Part shown: piece after piece, positions 1 to 8,864 of the stretch
Position numbering within the stretch: the stretch's first letter is position 1
Layout: the number at the start of each line of letters is the position of its first letter
NCBI RefSeq assembly: GCF_047272945.1
Contig: NZ_JBKOPS010000007.1
Location: forward strand, 124,001-188,000
Source: Rubrolithibacter danxiaensis
GTDB lineage: Bacteria; Bacteroidota; Bacteroidia; Sphingobacteriales; Sphingobacteriaceae
DNA: 64,000 nt
Direction of reading: 5' to 3'
The notes under the pieces: generated by a model
Databases searched by the model: none
Told to the model about the DNA's origin: nothing
What the model saw: the letters and a program-made list of their open reading frames with translations, nothing else
Translations under genes and position numbers: made by a program

Positions 1-1797
1 TACAATCGTTTTTAAAAATCTTTTTTCACCTTCAGGGACTTTTACATAAATACCATTCTCATATAAATTATCGGTTTCACGGGGAGTGTATCCATTGATG
101 GTATAATATATTTTAGCATCTTTAACAGGTGCATTTAAAGATAAATTAAACTCAGAACCTAAAAGCGTTGTATCAGAAATGCCTATTGGAGCCGGTACGC
201 GATACAAGGTTTCAGTTCTATCCAATTTTGCCAAATGAACAGGAACTCTTACTTCATTAAAATTGGTAAAATCTTTGCGATTTAAAGGAGTCCAGGCAAT
301 TTCTGATAAAGCTAAAAGACGCGGCAGAAGCATATACTCAACTTTTGAAGAAGTTTGCATATATTCAGTCCACAGATTAGCCTGCACACCGATTACAAAT
401 TTTTGTTGTTCTGGTGTTAATGATTCCGGTGTCGGATCATAAGAATAAACTGTACTTAAAGGAAGATATCCTCCTATGGTTACGGGTTCCTGAGCGGTAT
501 TGCCTTCAGCATGGTCAAAATAAACATAGGTTCCAGGCGTCATAATCACGTCGTGGTTTTGTTTGGCAGCAGCAATTCCTCCTTCTATGCCTCGCCAGCT
601 CATAACAGTAGCATTTGGAGCGAGGCCACCTTCAAGTATTTCGTCCCAGCCAATTATTTTACGGCCTTTCGAGTTTAAAAACTTCTCTATCCGCTGAATA
701 AAATAGCTTTGCAGTTCGTGCTCGTCTTTCAAGTGATTATCCTTAATGCGTTTCTGACAATACGGGCAGGTTTTCCATTTTTCTTTGGGTGCCTCATCAC
801 CGCCTATATGAATATAAGTGCTTGGAAATAAGGCCATCACTTCGGTTAAAACATCTTCAAGAAAATTGAATGTGTGCTCCTTTCCGGCACAATAAATATC
901 TTCAAAAACGCCCCACTTTTGTGCTACCTTATACGGGCCCGGGTTATCTCCGCAACCAAGTTCAGGATAAGCTGTTAATGCAGAAAGTGAATGCCCTGGC
1001 AATTCAATTTCCGGGATCACGGTAACAAATTTAGAAGTAGCATAAGCAACCACCTCTTTTACTTCATCCTGAGTATAATAACCTCCGTATTTTTTACCAT
1101 CGTATTGCAGTGGTGAATAATCGTGGTAATTGCCGATAACCGTCTGATCTCGGAAACCACCAACCTGGGTTAATTTAGGATACTTTTTTATTTCGATCCG
1201 CCATCCCTGATCTTCTGTTAAGTGCCAGTGAAAGGTATTGAGTTTATATTGAGCGATCAGATCAATGTATTTCTTGATGAAGGGAACGGGAAACATGTGC
1301 CTGCCCACATCCAGGTGCAAGCCGCGATATTTATAACGAGGTTCATCTGTAATTTCCGCACATTGAATTTTTGGAGCTGCTTCCTTTTCCAGAGGAAGCA
1401 ATTGCATCATGGATTGCAACCCGTAAAACAGACCCGAACCTTTACCTGAAACATCTATATGCTGCGGAGTAACTGTTATTGTATAACCTTCGGGATTTGA
1501 ACCCTTATAATTTGCGGAAGAAAAACGTATTACCCCTTTCGGCGCTTTTACAAAATTTTTGGCAACCGGAAGATCAAGAAAATAATTATCCTTCAGGTAA
1601 TCGTGATACAATTCTGCTATCTGCTTGTCTGAAGCATTTTCGTACTCAATAGCAGATTCTCGACTGATTACAAAATGTCCGTCATTTACCTTAACTGATT
1701 TTGGTGCAGGAATAATCCCGAGGGAGTTGGTTTGGGCAGTTACAAGCTTTAGATTGAATAAAATAAAGCTGAATAAAATAAGTTTAAATTTCTTCAT
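1..1797 (-). CDS. Beta-N-acetylhexosaminidase, GH20 family (3' end outside window)
   Basis: Secreted or periplasmic exo-glycosidase that removes terminal N-acetylhexosamine from chitin, glycan or peptidoglycan fragments. Reading the minus strand from the ATG at 1797 gives 599 open codons with no stop before the window edge. A signal peptide (MKKFKLILF... ending LVTAQ) is followed by a GH20b-like N-terminal domain (about 25-140) and the GH20 barrel. The catalytic Asp-Glu pair is in HIGGDEAPKEKW (D334, E335). Other family motifs are GRHMFPV, TFHWHLTEDQGWRIEI and WDEILEGG. From about residue 530 a chitobiase C-terminal-like segment begins (YYTINGYTP). The C-terminus is missing only because of the window boundary. 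The exact substrate cannot be read from the sequence. Confidence 0.93.
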   Translation of the reverse strand, partial: MKKFKLILFSFILFNLKLVTAQTNSLGIIPAPKSVKVNDGHFVISRESAIEYENASDKQIAELYHDYLKDNYFLDLPVAKNFVKAPKGVIRFSSANYKGSNPEGYTITVTPQHIDVSGKGSGLFYGLQSMMQLLPLEKEAAPKIQCAEITDEPRYKYRGLHLDVGRHMFPVPFIKKYIDLIAQYKLNTFHWHLTEDQGWRIEIKKYPKLTQVGGFRDQTVIGNYHDYSPLQYDGKKYGGYYTQDEVKEVVAYATSKFVTVIPEIELPGHSLSALTAYPELGCGDNPGPYKVAQKWGVFEDIYCAGKEHTFNFLEDVLTEVMALFPSTYIHIGGDEAPKEKWKTCPYCQKRIKDNHLKDEHELQSYFIQRIEKFLNSKGRKIIGWDEILEGGLAPNATVMSWRGIEGGIAAAKQNHDVIMTPGTYVYFDHAEGNTAQEPVTIGGYLPLSTVYSYDPTPESLTPEQQKFVIGVQANLWTEYMQTSSKVEYMLLPRLLALSEIAWTPLNRKDFTNFNEVRVPVHLAKLDRTETLYRVPAPIGISDTTLLGSEFNLSLNAPVKDAKIYYTINGYTPRETDNLYENGIYVKVPEGEKRFLKTIV

Positions 1798-1930
1798 TGA
1801 TGGTTAGTTAGTTTGGAAGCTGCAAAAATCTAAAATTTTTATGGCGAAGCAAAAGTTTTACACTAAGTAAATAGCGGTCACTGAAATTTTACTGCTATGA
1901 GGATTGTAATTTTGCCTGAAAAATAGGAAA

Positions 1931-1957
1931 TAAAAAAAGTGCTTACTGGAGCACTTT
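1931..1957 (-). terminator. Rho-independent terminator after the THX gene
   Basis: An 8-bp perfect stem (AAAGTGCT / AGCACTTT, loop TACTGG) is followed on the minus strand by a run of seven T. It overlaps the stop codon of the small ribosomal protein gene. Confidence 0.7.
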
Positions 1958-2078
1958 ATTTTGTTGGTTCTTGCTTTTCGCTGCTTGCTACAGCCGGTAA
2001 TTTTTTGTGTTTTCGTTTTTTACCGAATGATTTGTTGGTAATCTTCCCTTTTTTTGTTTTGATGTCGCCTTTTCCCAT
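1956..2078 (-). CDS. 30S ribosomal protein THX-like (bS31 family)
   Basis: Forty-residue, extremely basic protein starting MGKGDIKTKKGKITNKSFGK and continuing with a KRKHKK cluster, then an uncharged or acidic tail ending EPTK. The MGKGD.KTK.GKI...S.G pattern is what I know of the Bacteroidota THX/S31 proteins, which bind the head of the 30S subunit. Family members are tiny and often skipped by gene callers. The gene starts at an ATG and ends inside a strong terminator hairpin, and it lies between trxB and the GH20 gene. Family identification is by recognition of the N-terminal pattern only. Confidence 0.8.
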   Translation of the reverse strand: MGKGDIKTKKGKITNKSFGKKRKHKKLPAVASSEKQEPTK

Positions 2079-2142
2079 TTTGAAAGTTATTATGGTTCAG
2101 ATTTATCAACATCATACAATAAAGGATGTTTTACAAAATTTA

Positions 2143-3102
2143 TTATAGGTTTACTACACTATGTTCTTTAGCTGCCAGATATCTTTCGGCTTCTAAAGCT
2201 GCCATACAGCCTGTCCCCGCTGCAGTAATTGCCTGCCTGAAAACATGATCCTGCACATCGCCACAGGCGTAAATGCCTTCTACATTTGTTTCTGTACTGT
2301 CGGGTTTGGTAATAAGATAACCTGTTTCATCCATATCAAGCCAACCCTGGAAAATTTCCGTATTTGGCTTATGACCTATTGCCACAAAAAAACCTGTTAT
2401 ATCCAGCGTAGTTTCTTCATTGGTTTTATTATTGAAAACACGAAGACCTGTTACTGCCTGTCCGTCTCCCAATATTTCCCTGGTTTCACTGTTATAATGG
2501 ATTTCAATATTTTCAGTTGCAAAAACACGAGCCTGCATAACTTTTGAAGCTCTGAATTCGTCTCTCCTAACAAGCATGTGTACTTTTTTGCAGAGTTTTG
2601 CCAGGTACATTGCTTCTTCAGCGGCCGTATCTCCTGCTCCAACTATCGCCACTTCCTGCCCTTTGAAGAAGAATCCGTCACAAACGGCGCAGGCAGAAAC
2701 GCCAAAACCGTTGTATTTTTGTTCACTTTCAAGGCCCAGCCATTTAGCTGTGGCTCCGGTAGCAATAATTACAGTATCTGTAGTTATGGTTTTAATTTCA
2801 TCAATAACAACTTTATGTGGCTGGACAGAGAAATCTACCGAAGTAGCATATCCAAAGCGAATATCTGTTCCAAAGCGTTCTGCCTGTTTTCTGAAATCCT
2901 CCATCATTTCCGGACCTAAAATTCCAGTCGGATAACCTGGAAAATTTTCCACATCTGTGGTTTGGGTGAGTTGACCTCCGGGAACAATCCCGGTGTATAA
3001 AACCGGTTTCAGATCAGCTCTTGCAGCATAAATTGCGGCAGTATAACCCGCCGGACCTGAACCTATTATTAAACATTTTACGTGCTCTGTTTCCTGCGCC
3101 AT
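2143..3102 (-). CDS. trxB: Thioredoxin-disulfide reductase
   Basis: FAD- and NADPH-dependent cytoplasmic enzyme that reduces oxidised thioredoxin. At 319 residues it has the normal bacterial TrxB length. The N-terminal FAD-binding motif is GSGPAGYTAAIYAARA, the redox-active pair is CAVC in SACAVCDGFFF (near residue 138), the NADPH Rossmann motif is VGAGDTAAEEA, and the C-terminal FAD motif is YACGDV. It is a separate transcription unit, 100 bases downstream of pstB and on the same strand, and it is followed by the THX gene. Nothing in the sequence ties it functionally to phosphate uptake. Confidence 0.97.
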   Translation of the reverse strand: MAQETEHVKCLIIGSGPAGYTAAIYAARADLKPVLYTGIVPGGQLTQTTDVENFPGYPTGILGPEMMEDFRKQAERFGTDIRFGYATSVDFSVQPHKVVIDEIKTITTDTVIIATGATAKWLGLESEQKYNGFGVSACAVCDGFFFKGQEVAIVGAGDTAAEEAMYLAKLCKKVHMLVRRDEFRASKVMQARVFATENIEIHYNSETREILGDGQAVTGLRVFNNKTNEETTLDITGFFVAIGHKPNTEIFQGWLDMDETGYLITKPDSTETNVEGIYACGDVQDHVFRQAITAAGTGCMAALEAERYLAAKEHSVVNL

Positions 3103-3202
3103 TCAAAAATTATTTGGACTGCTAAGTTAAAGTTTTCTTCAGTTTCAGGCAATAAGCTTTTGTCAGGGGAATATCTTTTGTGTTTGTGTGAACCAATACT
3201 AT

Positions 3203-3964
3203 TTAACTTATAAATCCTTTTACGTACTCCTTTGTAAGTTCTTCTTTGGGATTAAGTAACACTTCCTCTGTAGGGCCGAATTCAATGATCCTTCCCATGT
3301 AAACAAAAATTATATAATCAGATACTCTGCGTGCCTGTCTTAAAATGTGTGTTACAAGTACGATGGTGTATTTTTCTTTGAGTTTAATAAAAAGCTCCTC
3401 AATTTTATGAGTCGATACAGGATCCAGCGCTGAAGTTGATTCATCACCAAGAATTATTTCCGGCTCTACTGCCAGCCCTCTTGCAAGGCATAAGCGCTGC
3501 TGCTGACCAATGGATAAACGTGTTGCGGGAGAATACAGGCGGTCTTTCACTTCCTCCCATAATCCGGTAGCCTGCAGGTAGTTTTCTACCAGATAGTCAA
3601 GCTGCCCTTTCTTTCGTATACCATGAATTCTGGGCCCATAGGCAACATTATCGTACACAGACATCGGTAAAGGAAAGGGTCGCTGTGAAAGCAGTCCCAT
3701 TTTTTTTCGTATATGTGTAACTTCAGCTTTCGGATCGTAAATATTTTCACCGTCAACCAATACTTTTCCATCCACTTTAACATCTGCAGAATCATCGAGC
3801 AAACGATTAAATGTTTTCAGCAAAGTAGTTTTACCGCATCCGGAAGGGCCAATAATAGACGTTACTTTTTTATTTGGAATGTTAATACTTATATCCTGCA
3901 GGATATGTTGCTGGCTAATATGAACATTTAAGTTTTGAACGCTGATATGAGGAGACAAGGTCAT
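3203..3964 (-). CDS. pstB: Phosphate ABC transporter ATP-binding protein
   Basis: ATPase subunit of the high-affinity phosphate importer PstSCAB, on the cytoplasmic face. From the ATG at 3964 it is 253 residues. Walker A is GPSGCGKTT, the signature is LSIGQQQRLCLARGL, Walker B is EIILGDESTSALDP and the switch His is in VLVTH. The D-loop neighbour is Ser where many PstB proteins have Pro (DEP), a small deviation. A TTG 60 bases upstream is in frame but would overlap pstA. The ATG one base after the pstA stop is the better start. It is the last gene of the operon, and no phoU follows. Confidence 0.95.
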   Translation of the reverse strand: MTLSPHISVQNLNVHISQQHILQDISINIPNKKVTSIIGPSGCGKTTLLKTFNRLLDDSADVKVDGKVLVDGENIYDPKAEVTHIRKKMGLLSQRPFPLPMSVYDNVAYGPRIHGIRKKGQLDYLVENYLQATGLWEEVKDRLYSPATRLSIGQQQRLCLARGLAVEPEIILGDESTSALDPVSTHKIEELFIKLKEKYTIVLVTHILRQARRVSDYIIFVYMGRIIEFGPTEEVLLNPKEELTKEYVKGFIS

Positions 3965-3965
3965 G

Positions 3966-4811
3966 TTAGATTTTATTTTTTGAATAATTTTTAATAAGTT
4001 TTTCTGATAAGACAGTAATAGCAAGTACCAGGATAGTAAGTATCAAGGCGGACGCGTAAGCTCGTCCTTGTACTTCTGGTGTAGGGCTGCTTAACTGAAA
4101 GAAAATAGCGAGAGGCAATGTTGCGGCCGGCTCATGCAGCGAAGTGGGAATATTATCAGAGAATCCTGCCGTAAACATTACCGCTGCCACATCACCTACT
4201 CCTCTTCCGAAAGCCAGCAGGATGGCAGTAAAAATTCCAGGTCTTACCTGTCGTAATACTACTTTTGCTGCTTCCCACCGGGTAGCGCCCAATGAAAAGG
4301 ATGCCTCACGCAGCTCGGCCGGAACTGTGCGGATTACTTCATCCAGTGTTCTTACCATTATCGGAATTACAAGTAAGGTTACCGCGATTATTCCTCCCAG
4401 CAACGATGCTCTTAATCCAAAATACATCATGATTATAAAACCAAATGCACCATAAACAATAGAAGGTATTCCAAAAAGAACATCAAATGACATGCGGGCA
4501 GCACTGGTAAAAATGGTATTGGCTTTCAGATAAAAATTAATATACAAGGCTACCGGAATACTTATAATCAGGCTGATGAGGGTAGCTCCTCCTGCAACAT
4601 ACAAAGAGCCGATAATAGCATTTAAGACACCTCCCTCCTTACCAATATAAAAGCCGCCATCAGGAACTTTCGTAATCATGTCCAGATTCAGGTAAGGAAG
4701 GCCGCGAATGACAATAACTGCAACAATAAGGAAAAAGCTTCCTACTACTATAAGGGTAGTAAGCAGCATCAGCATTTTAAAAAAACGCTCTTCTAAATTT
4801 CTTCGTTTCAT
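3966..4811 (-). CDS. pstA: Phosphate ABC transporter permease PstA
   Basis: Inner-membrane permease subunit of the phosphate importer. It is 281 residues with six predicted hydrophobic segments. The EAA loop that contacts PstB is seen as ELREASFSLGATRWEAAKVV. The start codon overlaps the pstC stop by one base (TAATG arrangement), which implies translational coupling. The periplasmic segment after the first helix (VPDGGFYIGKEGG) is typical of PstA. Order and spacing leave little doubt about its role with PstC as a heterodimeric channel. Confidence 0.95.
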   Translation of the reverse strand: MKRRNLEERFFKMLMLLTTLIVVGSFFLIVAVIVIRGLPYLNLDMITKVPDGGFYIGKEGGVLNAIIGSLYVAGGATLISLIISIPVALYINFYLKANTIFTSAARMSFDVLFGIPSIVYGAFGFIIMMYFGLRASLLGGIIAVTLLVIPIMVRTLDEVIRTVPAELREASFSLGATRWEAAKVVLRQVRPGIFTAILLAFGRGVGDVAAVMFTAGFSDNIPTSLHEPAATLPLAIFFQLSSPTPEVQGRAYASALILTILVLAITVLSEKLIKNYSKNKI

Positions 4812-5701
4812 TAAATATGCCTCCTTTCCAGTCTTGACAAGATAATTCGGGATATTAAATTGAACAACACGATAATTATAAATAGCAAGAAGGCGGCAAA
4901 AAGCAACGCAGAGTCGTAAAGCGGAATGGAGAGCATTTCGCCATAGTTATTTGCAATCAAAGCTGGAAGCGGATAGGCCGAATCAAAAATGGATTTTGGG
5001 ACTTCCGGTGTATTGCCAACCACCATTAATACAGCAATAGTTTCGCCAAAAGCTCGTGACACCGCCAGAACAGTGGCGGCGATTATGCCGGGTGCGGCTT
5101 TTTTGAATAGTACCTTTTTAACTGTTTCCCATTTGGTTGCTCCCAGTGAAAGGGATGCATCTTTAAGCTCCTGTGGTATAGTATTGAATACCGAACATAT
5201 AATACTGACAATTAAGGGAAAGATCATTACCGCCAAAACTATGCCTCCGGCCAGCACACTATAACCTGTTGAAAATTCTACAAAATGAGGTGCAAGATAC
5301 TTTTCTATAAAAGGTACGATCATTAACACGCCCCAAACTCCAAAAATGACCGGTGGAATGCCAGCCAGCAGATTCACAAACGGAATAATAGTCCGTTTTA
5401 TACGTACAGGTGCATATTCATTCAAATAAACTGCGGTAAGTAAACAAAGCGGAAGCGCCAGAATTATTGCTATTGCCGTAACCCATAAGGTACCCGTTAT
5501 AAAAGGGAAAAAACCGAAGGAGCCTTTAAAAGGTTTCCACTCAGCTGATCCTAAAAGCTGAGCCCAGGAATTCTCATTCAATAAAGGAATTGAACGATAA
5601 TATAGACCGATGCCGATTAGCAGTACCAAAGAAACTGATGCAAGTGTAAACACCAGCATCAGTTTGGATAAAAACTTATCTTTTATTAAACGAATCTCCA
5701 T
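4811..5701 (-). CDS. pstC: Phosphate ABC transporter permease PstC
   Basis: Second inner-membrane permease of the phosphate importer. It is 296 residues with six hydrophobic segments and an EAA loop ELKDASLSLGATKWETVKKV. The segment WKPFKGSFGFFPFITGTLW after helix 1 is characteristic of PstC. It begins nine bases after the pstS stop and overlaps pstA by one base, so porin, pstS, pstC, pstA and pstB form one tight transcription unit. Confidence 0.95.
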   Translation of the reverse strand: MEIRLIKDKFLSKLMLVFTLASVSLVLLIGIGLYYRSIPLLNENSWAQLLGSAEWKPFKGSFGFFPFITGTLWVTAIAIILALPLCLLTAVYLNEYAPVRIKRTIIPFVNLLAGIPPVIFGVWGVLMIVPFIEKYLAPHFVEFSTGYSVLAGGIVLAVMIFPLIVSIICSVFNTIPQELKDASLSLGATKWETVKKVLFKKAAPGIIAATVLAVSRAFGETIAVLMVVGNTPEVPKSIFDSAYPLPALIANNYGEMLSIPLYDSALLFAAFLLFIIIVLFNLISRIILSRLERRHI

Positions 5702-5709
5702 GCTTGAAA

Positions 5710-6690
5710 TTAATTTATCTTTTTAAGTTCAGACTGGAGTTTATCTTTAGATAGAGTAACATACCCGTTCTCTTCTACAAATCGTTGCCCTTCCGTAAGT
5801 ACATATCTTACAAATTCAATCAGTTCCTTTTTTTGTGGCTTTCCTTTAAATAAAAATCCTAAATTTCTTGCCGGTGGAGCAGGATATTTTCCTGCTGCTA
5901 TGGCATCCGTTAACTGATCTACTGTTCCGTAAAAGTTCTCATCTGCATCAATCCTGCTGTTACCGTTAATATCAATTGGCAATACTCGTATGCCTGCAAC
6001 CTGTTTTCGCGTTTTCAGGTCGTATAAGTAAGCAATATTATTAAATCCGATACCGGCTGCATCTTTCTTTACAGCCTGCGCTAAACCAGGGTCACCAAAT
6101 ACACCTACTCCCTGCAGGTCTTCCTGCTTTTTGCCAAAATATTTTGCCCAGCTTTCTGCTGCACCTGCAGCATCCGACCGGGTATAAACATGCACCGGAG
6201 CTGCTGTTTTAATACCGGGGATTTGTTTCCAGTTCTTCACTGTTCCATTAATAAAAATATTAGCAAACTCCGTTCTTTTTAGCCCCCTTGCGAGCAATTG
6301 CTGTGCATTCGGGTTGCCCGGATTGAAAGTAGGAATTACAGCATCTTTAGTTACATAAACAGTGTATGCACCTTTTTTAACCTCTGCAGGATAAATATCG
6401 CGTGAAGCCAGACCAATATCTACCAAACCGGCCAGCGCATCTGCAATTCCTTTTCCTGCCCCGCCTGCGGAAATGTTGAATTTCACGTTTGGATGTTTCT
6501 TTTTGAATTCCTCCGCCCATTTTACTGTAATCGGGTATAGCGCGAAAGCCCCTGAGATATTAATAGTTCCAGAAAGGTCATCTGCAGGTTTTACAACCTC
6601 ATTTTTATTTATAAACGATGAATTCAGTGTTATTATGCTGATAGCAAGTCCGCTTATCAAAACATATTTTGTAAAATTTATAGTTCTCAT
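5710..6690 (-). CDS. pstS: Periplasmic phosphate-binding protein PstS
   Basis: Solute-binding protein that delivers phosphate to PstCA. It is 326 residues with an N-terminal signal segment (about 1-30) and no obvious lipobox. The mature part shows the PBP-like pattern of the family: NISGAFALYPITVKWAEEF near the start, SAGGAGKGIADALAGLVDIG for anion contacts, RSDAAGAAESWAKYFG in the second lobe, and a C-terminal helix (VRYVLTEGQRFVEENGYV). It sits seven bases after the porin stop. Phosphate specificity is inferred from the operon and the family. Confidence 0.92.
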   Translation of the reverse strand: MRTINFTKYVLISGLAISIITLNSSFINKNEVVKPADDLSGTINISGAFALYPITVKWAEEFKKKHPNVKFNISAGGAGKGIADALAGLVDIGLASRDIYPAEVKKGAYTVYVTKDAVIPTFNPGNPNAQQLLARGLKRTEFANIFINGTVKNWKQIPGIKTAAPVHVYTRSDAAGAAESWAKYFGKKQEDLQGVGVFGDPGLAQAVKKDAAGIGFNNIAYLYDLKTRKQVAGIRVLPIDINGNSRIDADENFYGTVDQLTDAIAAGKYPAPPARNLGFLFKGKPQKKELIEFVRYVLTEGQRFVEENGYVTLSKDKLQSELKKIN

Positions 6691-6697
6691 ATTCAGA

Positions 6698-7837
6698 TTA
6701 AAATTGAAGGGTAAGTTGTGCTGAAAGTAAATTATTGTGTGTTTCTAAAGCCTGTTCGTCTTTTACTGTGTAGTTCACTTGTAATTTCGACCAGTTTGTA
6801 AAAAAGTAATTTAAACCACCTATATACCAGTGTGAAATATCCTGTGCGACTGCGGTATTCGGATCAAAGTCATCGTATTTTGCAACTAATTGTACCTTTT
6901 TTGGAAAAACGAATACTGCTGCCTGTGCATACCATCCTTCTTTTTTGCTGTCTGCATCTTTTCCTTTAATATATTCTCCAGTAAGTGATAAAGGGCCGCG
7001 TAAGTAATGGACATCAAAACCTACTCTTTCTCTTCCCCGACTTACGGGTTGTGCTGTATTTGAAGCAGCCCACTTACCCAGTCCATTATAATAATTAGCA
7101 GAAATATCCAAACCGGATAAGGGATGTATAGTTAAACGTCCTGCAAAATCTTTCTTTTCATTATTATCTGTTGTGTTAATTCCGGCTCCATCAAATATCC
7201 CTATTGCATAATCAAACAGATAGTTGTTTTCAAGCTTTACAAAGCTGCCGTTTAGCTGTACTCCTATATCTCTTCCGTTATGATTTCCAATTACATCTTT
7301 TCCTCTTGCAACCAGTGCCTCTACAACCTGTGATCTGTCAATAGTTTCTAATTTTTGCGAACCCATTAAATTTTCATATGAAATAGGAATTTTAAACTGG
7401 CCTGCACTGATTTTAAAAAAATCACTGTTTTTATAAGTTATAATTCCATCCAATAGCTTTGGAGTTCCGGCAAAATCTACCTGTAAGCGGTAATCCCAGT
7501 GTTCGCTGATTGTGCCACGCAAGTCCAGACGAGCCCGCCTGATATCAAAACCATCTATTTTTCCCTTTTCGTCCTGAACCTGATACCGTCCCTGGATATA
7601 TCCGCTTAATTGCAGTGCCTTCGAAGTACTGAGATTAAATTTGGTTTGTTTTTCTTTCTGATCCTGTGCTTTTAAAGCCCATTCAGCTCGTAAAGAATCA
7701 GCTTCCTCCTGTGTAAGTGTTCCCTTTTGAATTAATAAATTTAGTAAGTCTTCATTCTGTTGTTGGGCTTTCGATACTGTTGCAGCCACCCAGAGAACCA
7801 GGGAAAAAAGAGTTGTTTTTATTAAAATTAGTTTCAT
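6698..7837 (-). CDS. Phosphate-selective porin (OprO/OprP family)
   Basis: Outer-membrane beta-barrel that lets phosphate or polyphosphate reach PstS. It is 379 residues with signal peptide MKLILIKTTLF...SKAQ and a short helical stretch (about 25-60). Alternating beta strands follow and end with the C-terminal aromatic LTLQF typical of barrels. Family-like stretches are GYIQGRYQVQDEKG, FDIRRARLDLRGTI and WDYRLQVDFAG. It is the first gene of the Pst operon, so the whole route from outer membrane to cytoplasm is co-transcribed. I could not find a convincing TTG-N20-TAnnTTTG promoter in the 237 bases upstream. Phosphate-starvation control is likely but not seen. Confidence 0.88.
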   Translation of the reverse strand: MKLILIKTTLFSLVLWVAATVSKAQQQNEDLLNLLIQKGTLTQEEADSLRAEWALKAQDQKEKQTKFNLSTSKALQLSGYIQGRYQVQDEKGKIDGFDIRRARLDLRGTISEHWDYRLQVDFAGTPKLLDGIITYKNSDFFKISAGQFKIPISYENLMGSQKLETIDRSQVVEALVARGKDVIGNHNGRDIGVQLNGSFVKLENNYLFDYAIGIFDGAGINTTDNNEKKDFAGRLTIHPLSGLDISANYYNGLGKWAASNTAQPVSRGRERVGFDVHYLRGPLSLTGEYIKGKDADSKKEGWYAQAAVFVFPKKVQLVAKYDDFDPNTAVAQDISHWYIGGLNYFFTNWSKLQVNYTVKDEQALETHNNLLSAQLTLQF

Positions 7838-8074
7838 TGTATTTGTGTTTAGGTGTGTAAATAATAATTAGCTCTTTATCTTAATTCCATCTACCCCAAC
7901 ACTCATAGTACATCAGCTTAAAACTGTTAAATTCCATTTCCTATTTAATCTATAAAATTAGTAGAGTAAAAGTATTGCTAATAATTACTTTATCAAAAAT
8001 TTGTTCAATAAATTTTAACCGAAACTACTAATTAATTGATAGTCAAATAGAAAAAATAATCTTAAAAGAAAGCC

Positions 8075-8797
8075 TCAGGAGAAATAACGCCATTGAAGGT
8101 ATGAGCATAGGCCCTCTAACTCGGGAAAAATGGTAAAATCATTTACACCAAGTGTATTTAAATCTTCCCTTATCTCCTGGAAGTGGTTAGATGGAATTTT
8201 AATTTTCAGTAATTTATTTTTGAAAAAGGGAACGGTGTTCAGTTCATTTTTATGTATTATATCTTCTGTAGTATGTATAGAAAAAACTCCGGACTGGTTA
8301 TTAATACGTTGCTTAATGATTCTCGGCCTGAAAACCCTTGTCTTACTCACATCAAAAGGAGAACTACTACTTGCATCGAGAATAAAATCTAATTTTTCTG
8401 CCATTAATACCCATACCACACCGTATTCATTGTTAGGGTTACCGTAATTATTGGTAGCAAACCATAAAGCGGTAAGTGCATTATTTGTCCAGTCTAAAAA
8501 GCGGGTGGGAAGGCCAAAATGCTGACCAAGCGTTAAATAATCCCAATCATCAATTGCTTTTTGAGCTTCAATCAATAAAGGGTTGGTTCTTTTAAATTCA
8601 TTCAGTATTATTTTTTCAATAATTACAAGGTCTCCGTGTGGACGTAATCTGGCTATTTTAGGTATCAAAGGCTGATCTGTCTGCTGGCCTCTGAAAAGAA
8701 AGTCTTCTTCATTCCCTGAATCAAGATTCTGTTTTTTATACAGTTTTACAATCTTTAAATATTCCTGCACATCCTGAATTTCCTCTTCCTTTGCCAT
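8075..8797 (-). CDS. FRG domain-containing protein
   Basis: Cytoplasmic protein of about 240 residues with the FRG signature FLFRGQQTDQPLIPKIARL near residue 35 and a second conserved block LTLGQHFGLPTRFLDWTNNA near residue 90. FRG (Phe-Arg-Gly) domains are widespread in bacteria and phages. They often occur in accessory or defence-like loci, and the biochemical role is not settled. The ATG at 8797 is preferred over an in-frame TTG at 8809. The gene stands alone on the minus strand 67 bases after the DinB-like gene, without a recognisable toxin or antitoxin partner. Confidence 0.8.
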   Translation of the reverse strand: MAKEEEIQDVQEYLKIVKLYKKQNLDSGNEEDFLFRGQQTDQPLIPKIARLRPHGDLVIIEKIILNEFKRTNPLLIEAQKAIDDWDYLTLGQHFGLPTRFLDWTNNALTALWFATNNYGNPNNEYGVVWVLMAEKLDFILDASSSSPFDVSKTRVFRPRIIKQRINNQSGVFSIHTTEDIIHKNELNTVPFFKNKLLKIKIPSNHFQEIREDLNTLGVNDFTIFPELEGLCSYLQWRYFS

Positions 8798-8864
8798 ACT
8801 TGATCCCAATAACAGATACTAAAGCTGAAAAAAATGGTAGAAGCGAGAGCCGTAAATACTAAAA

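Noticed and set aside
2576..2935. 119-residue plus-strand frame opposite trxB
   Set aside because: Shadow of a well-supported gene; composition gives no independent support.
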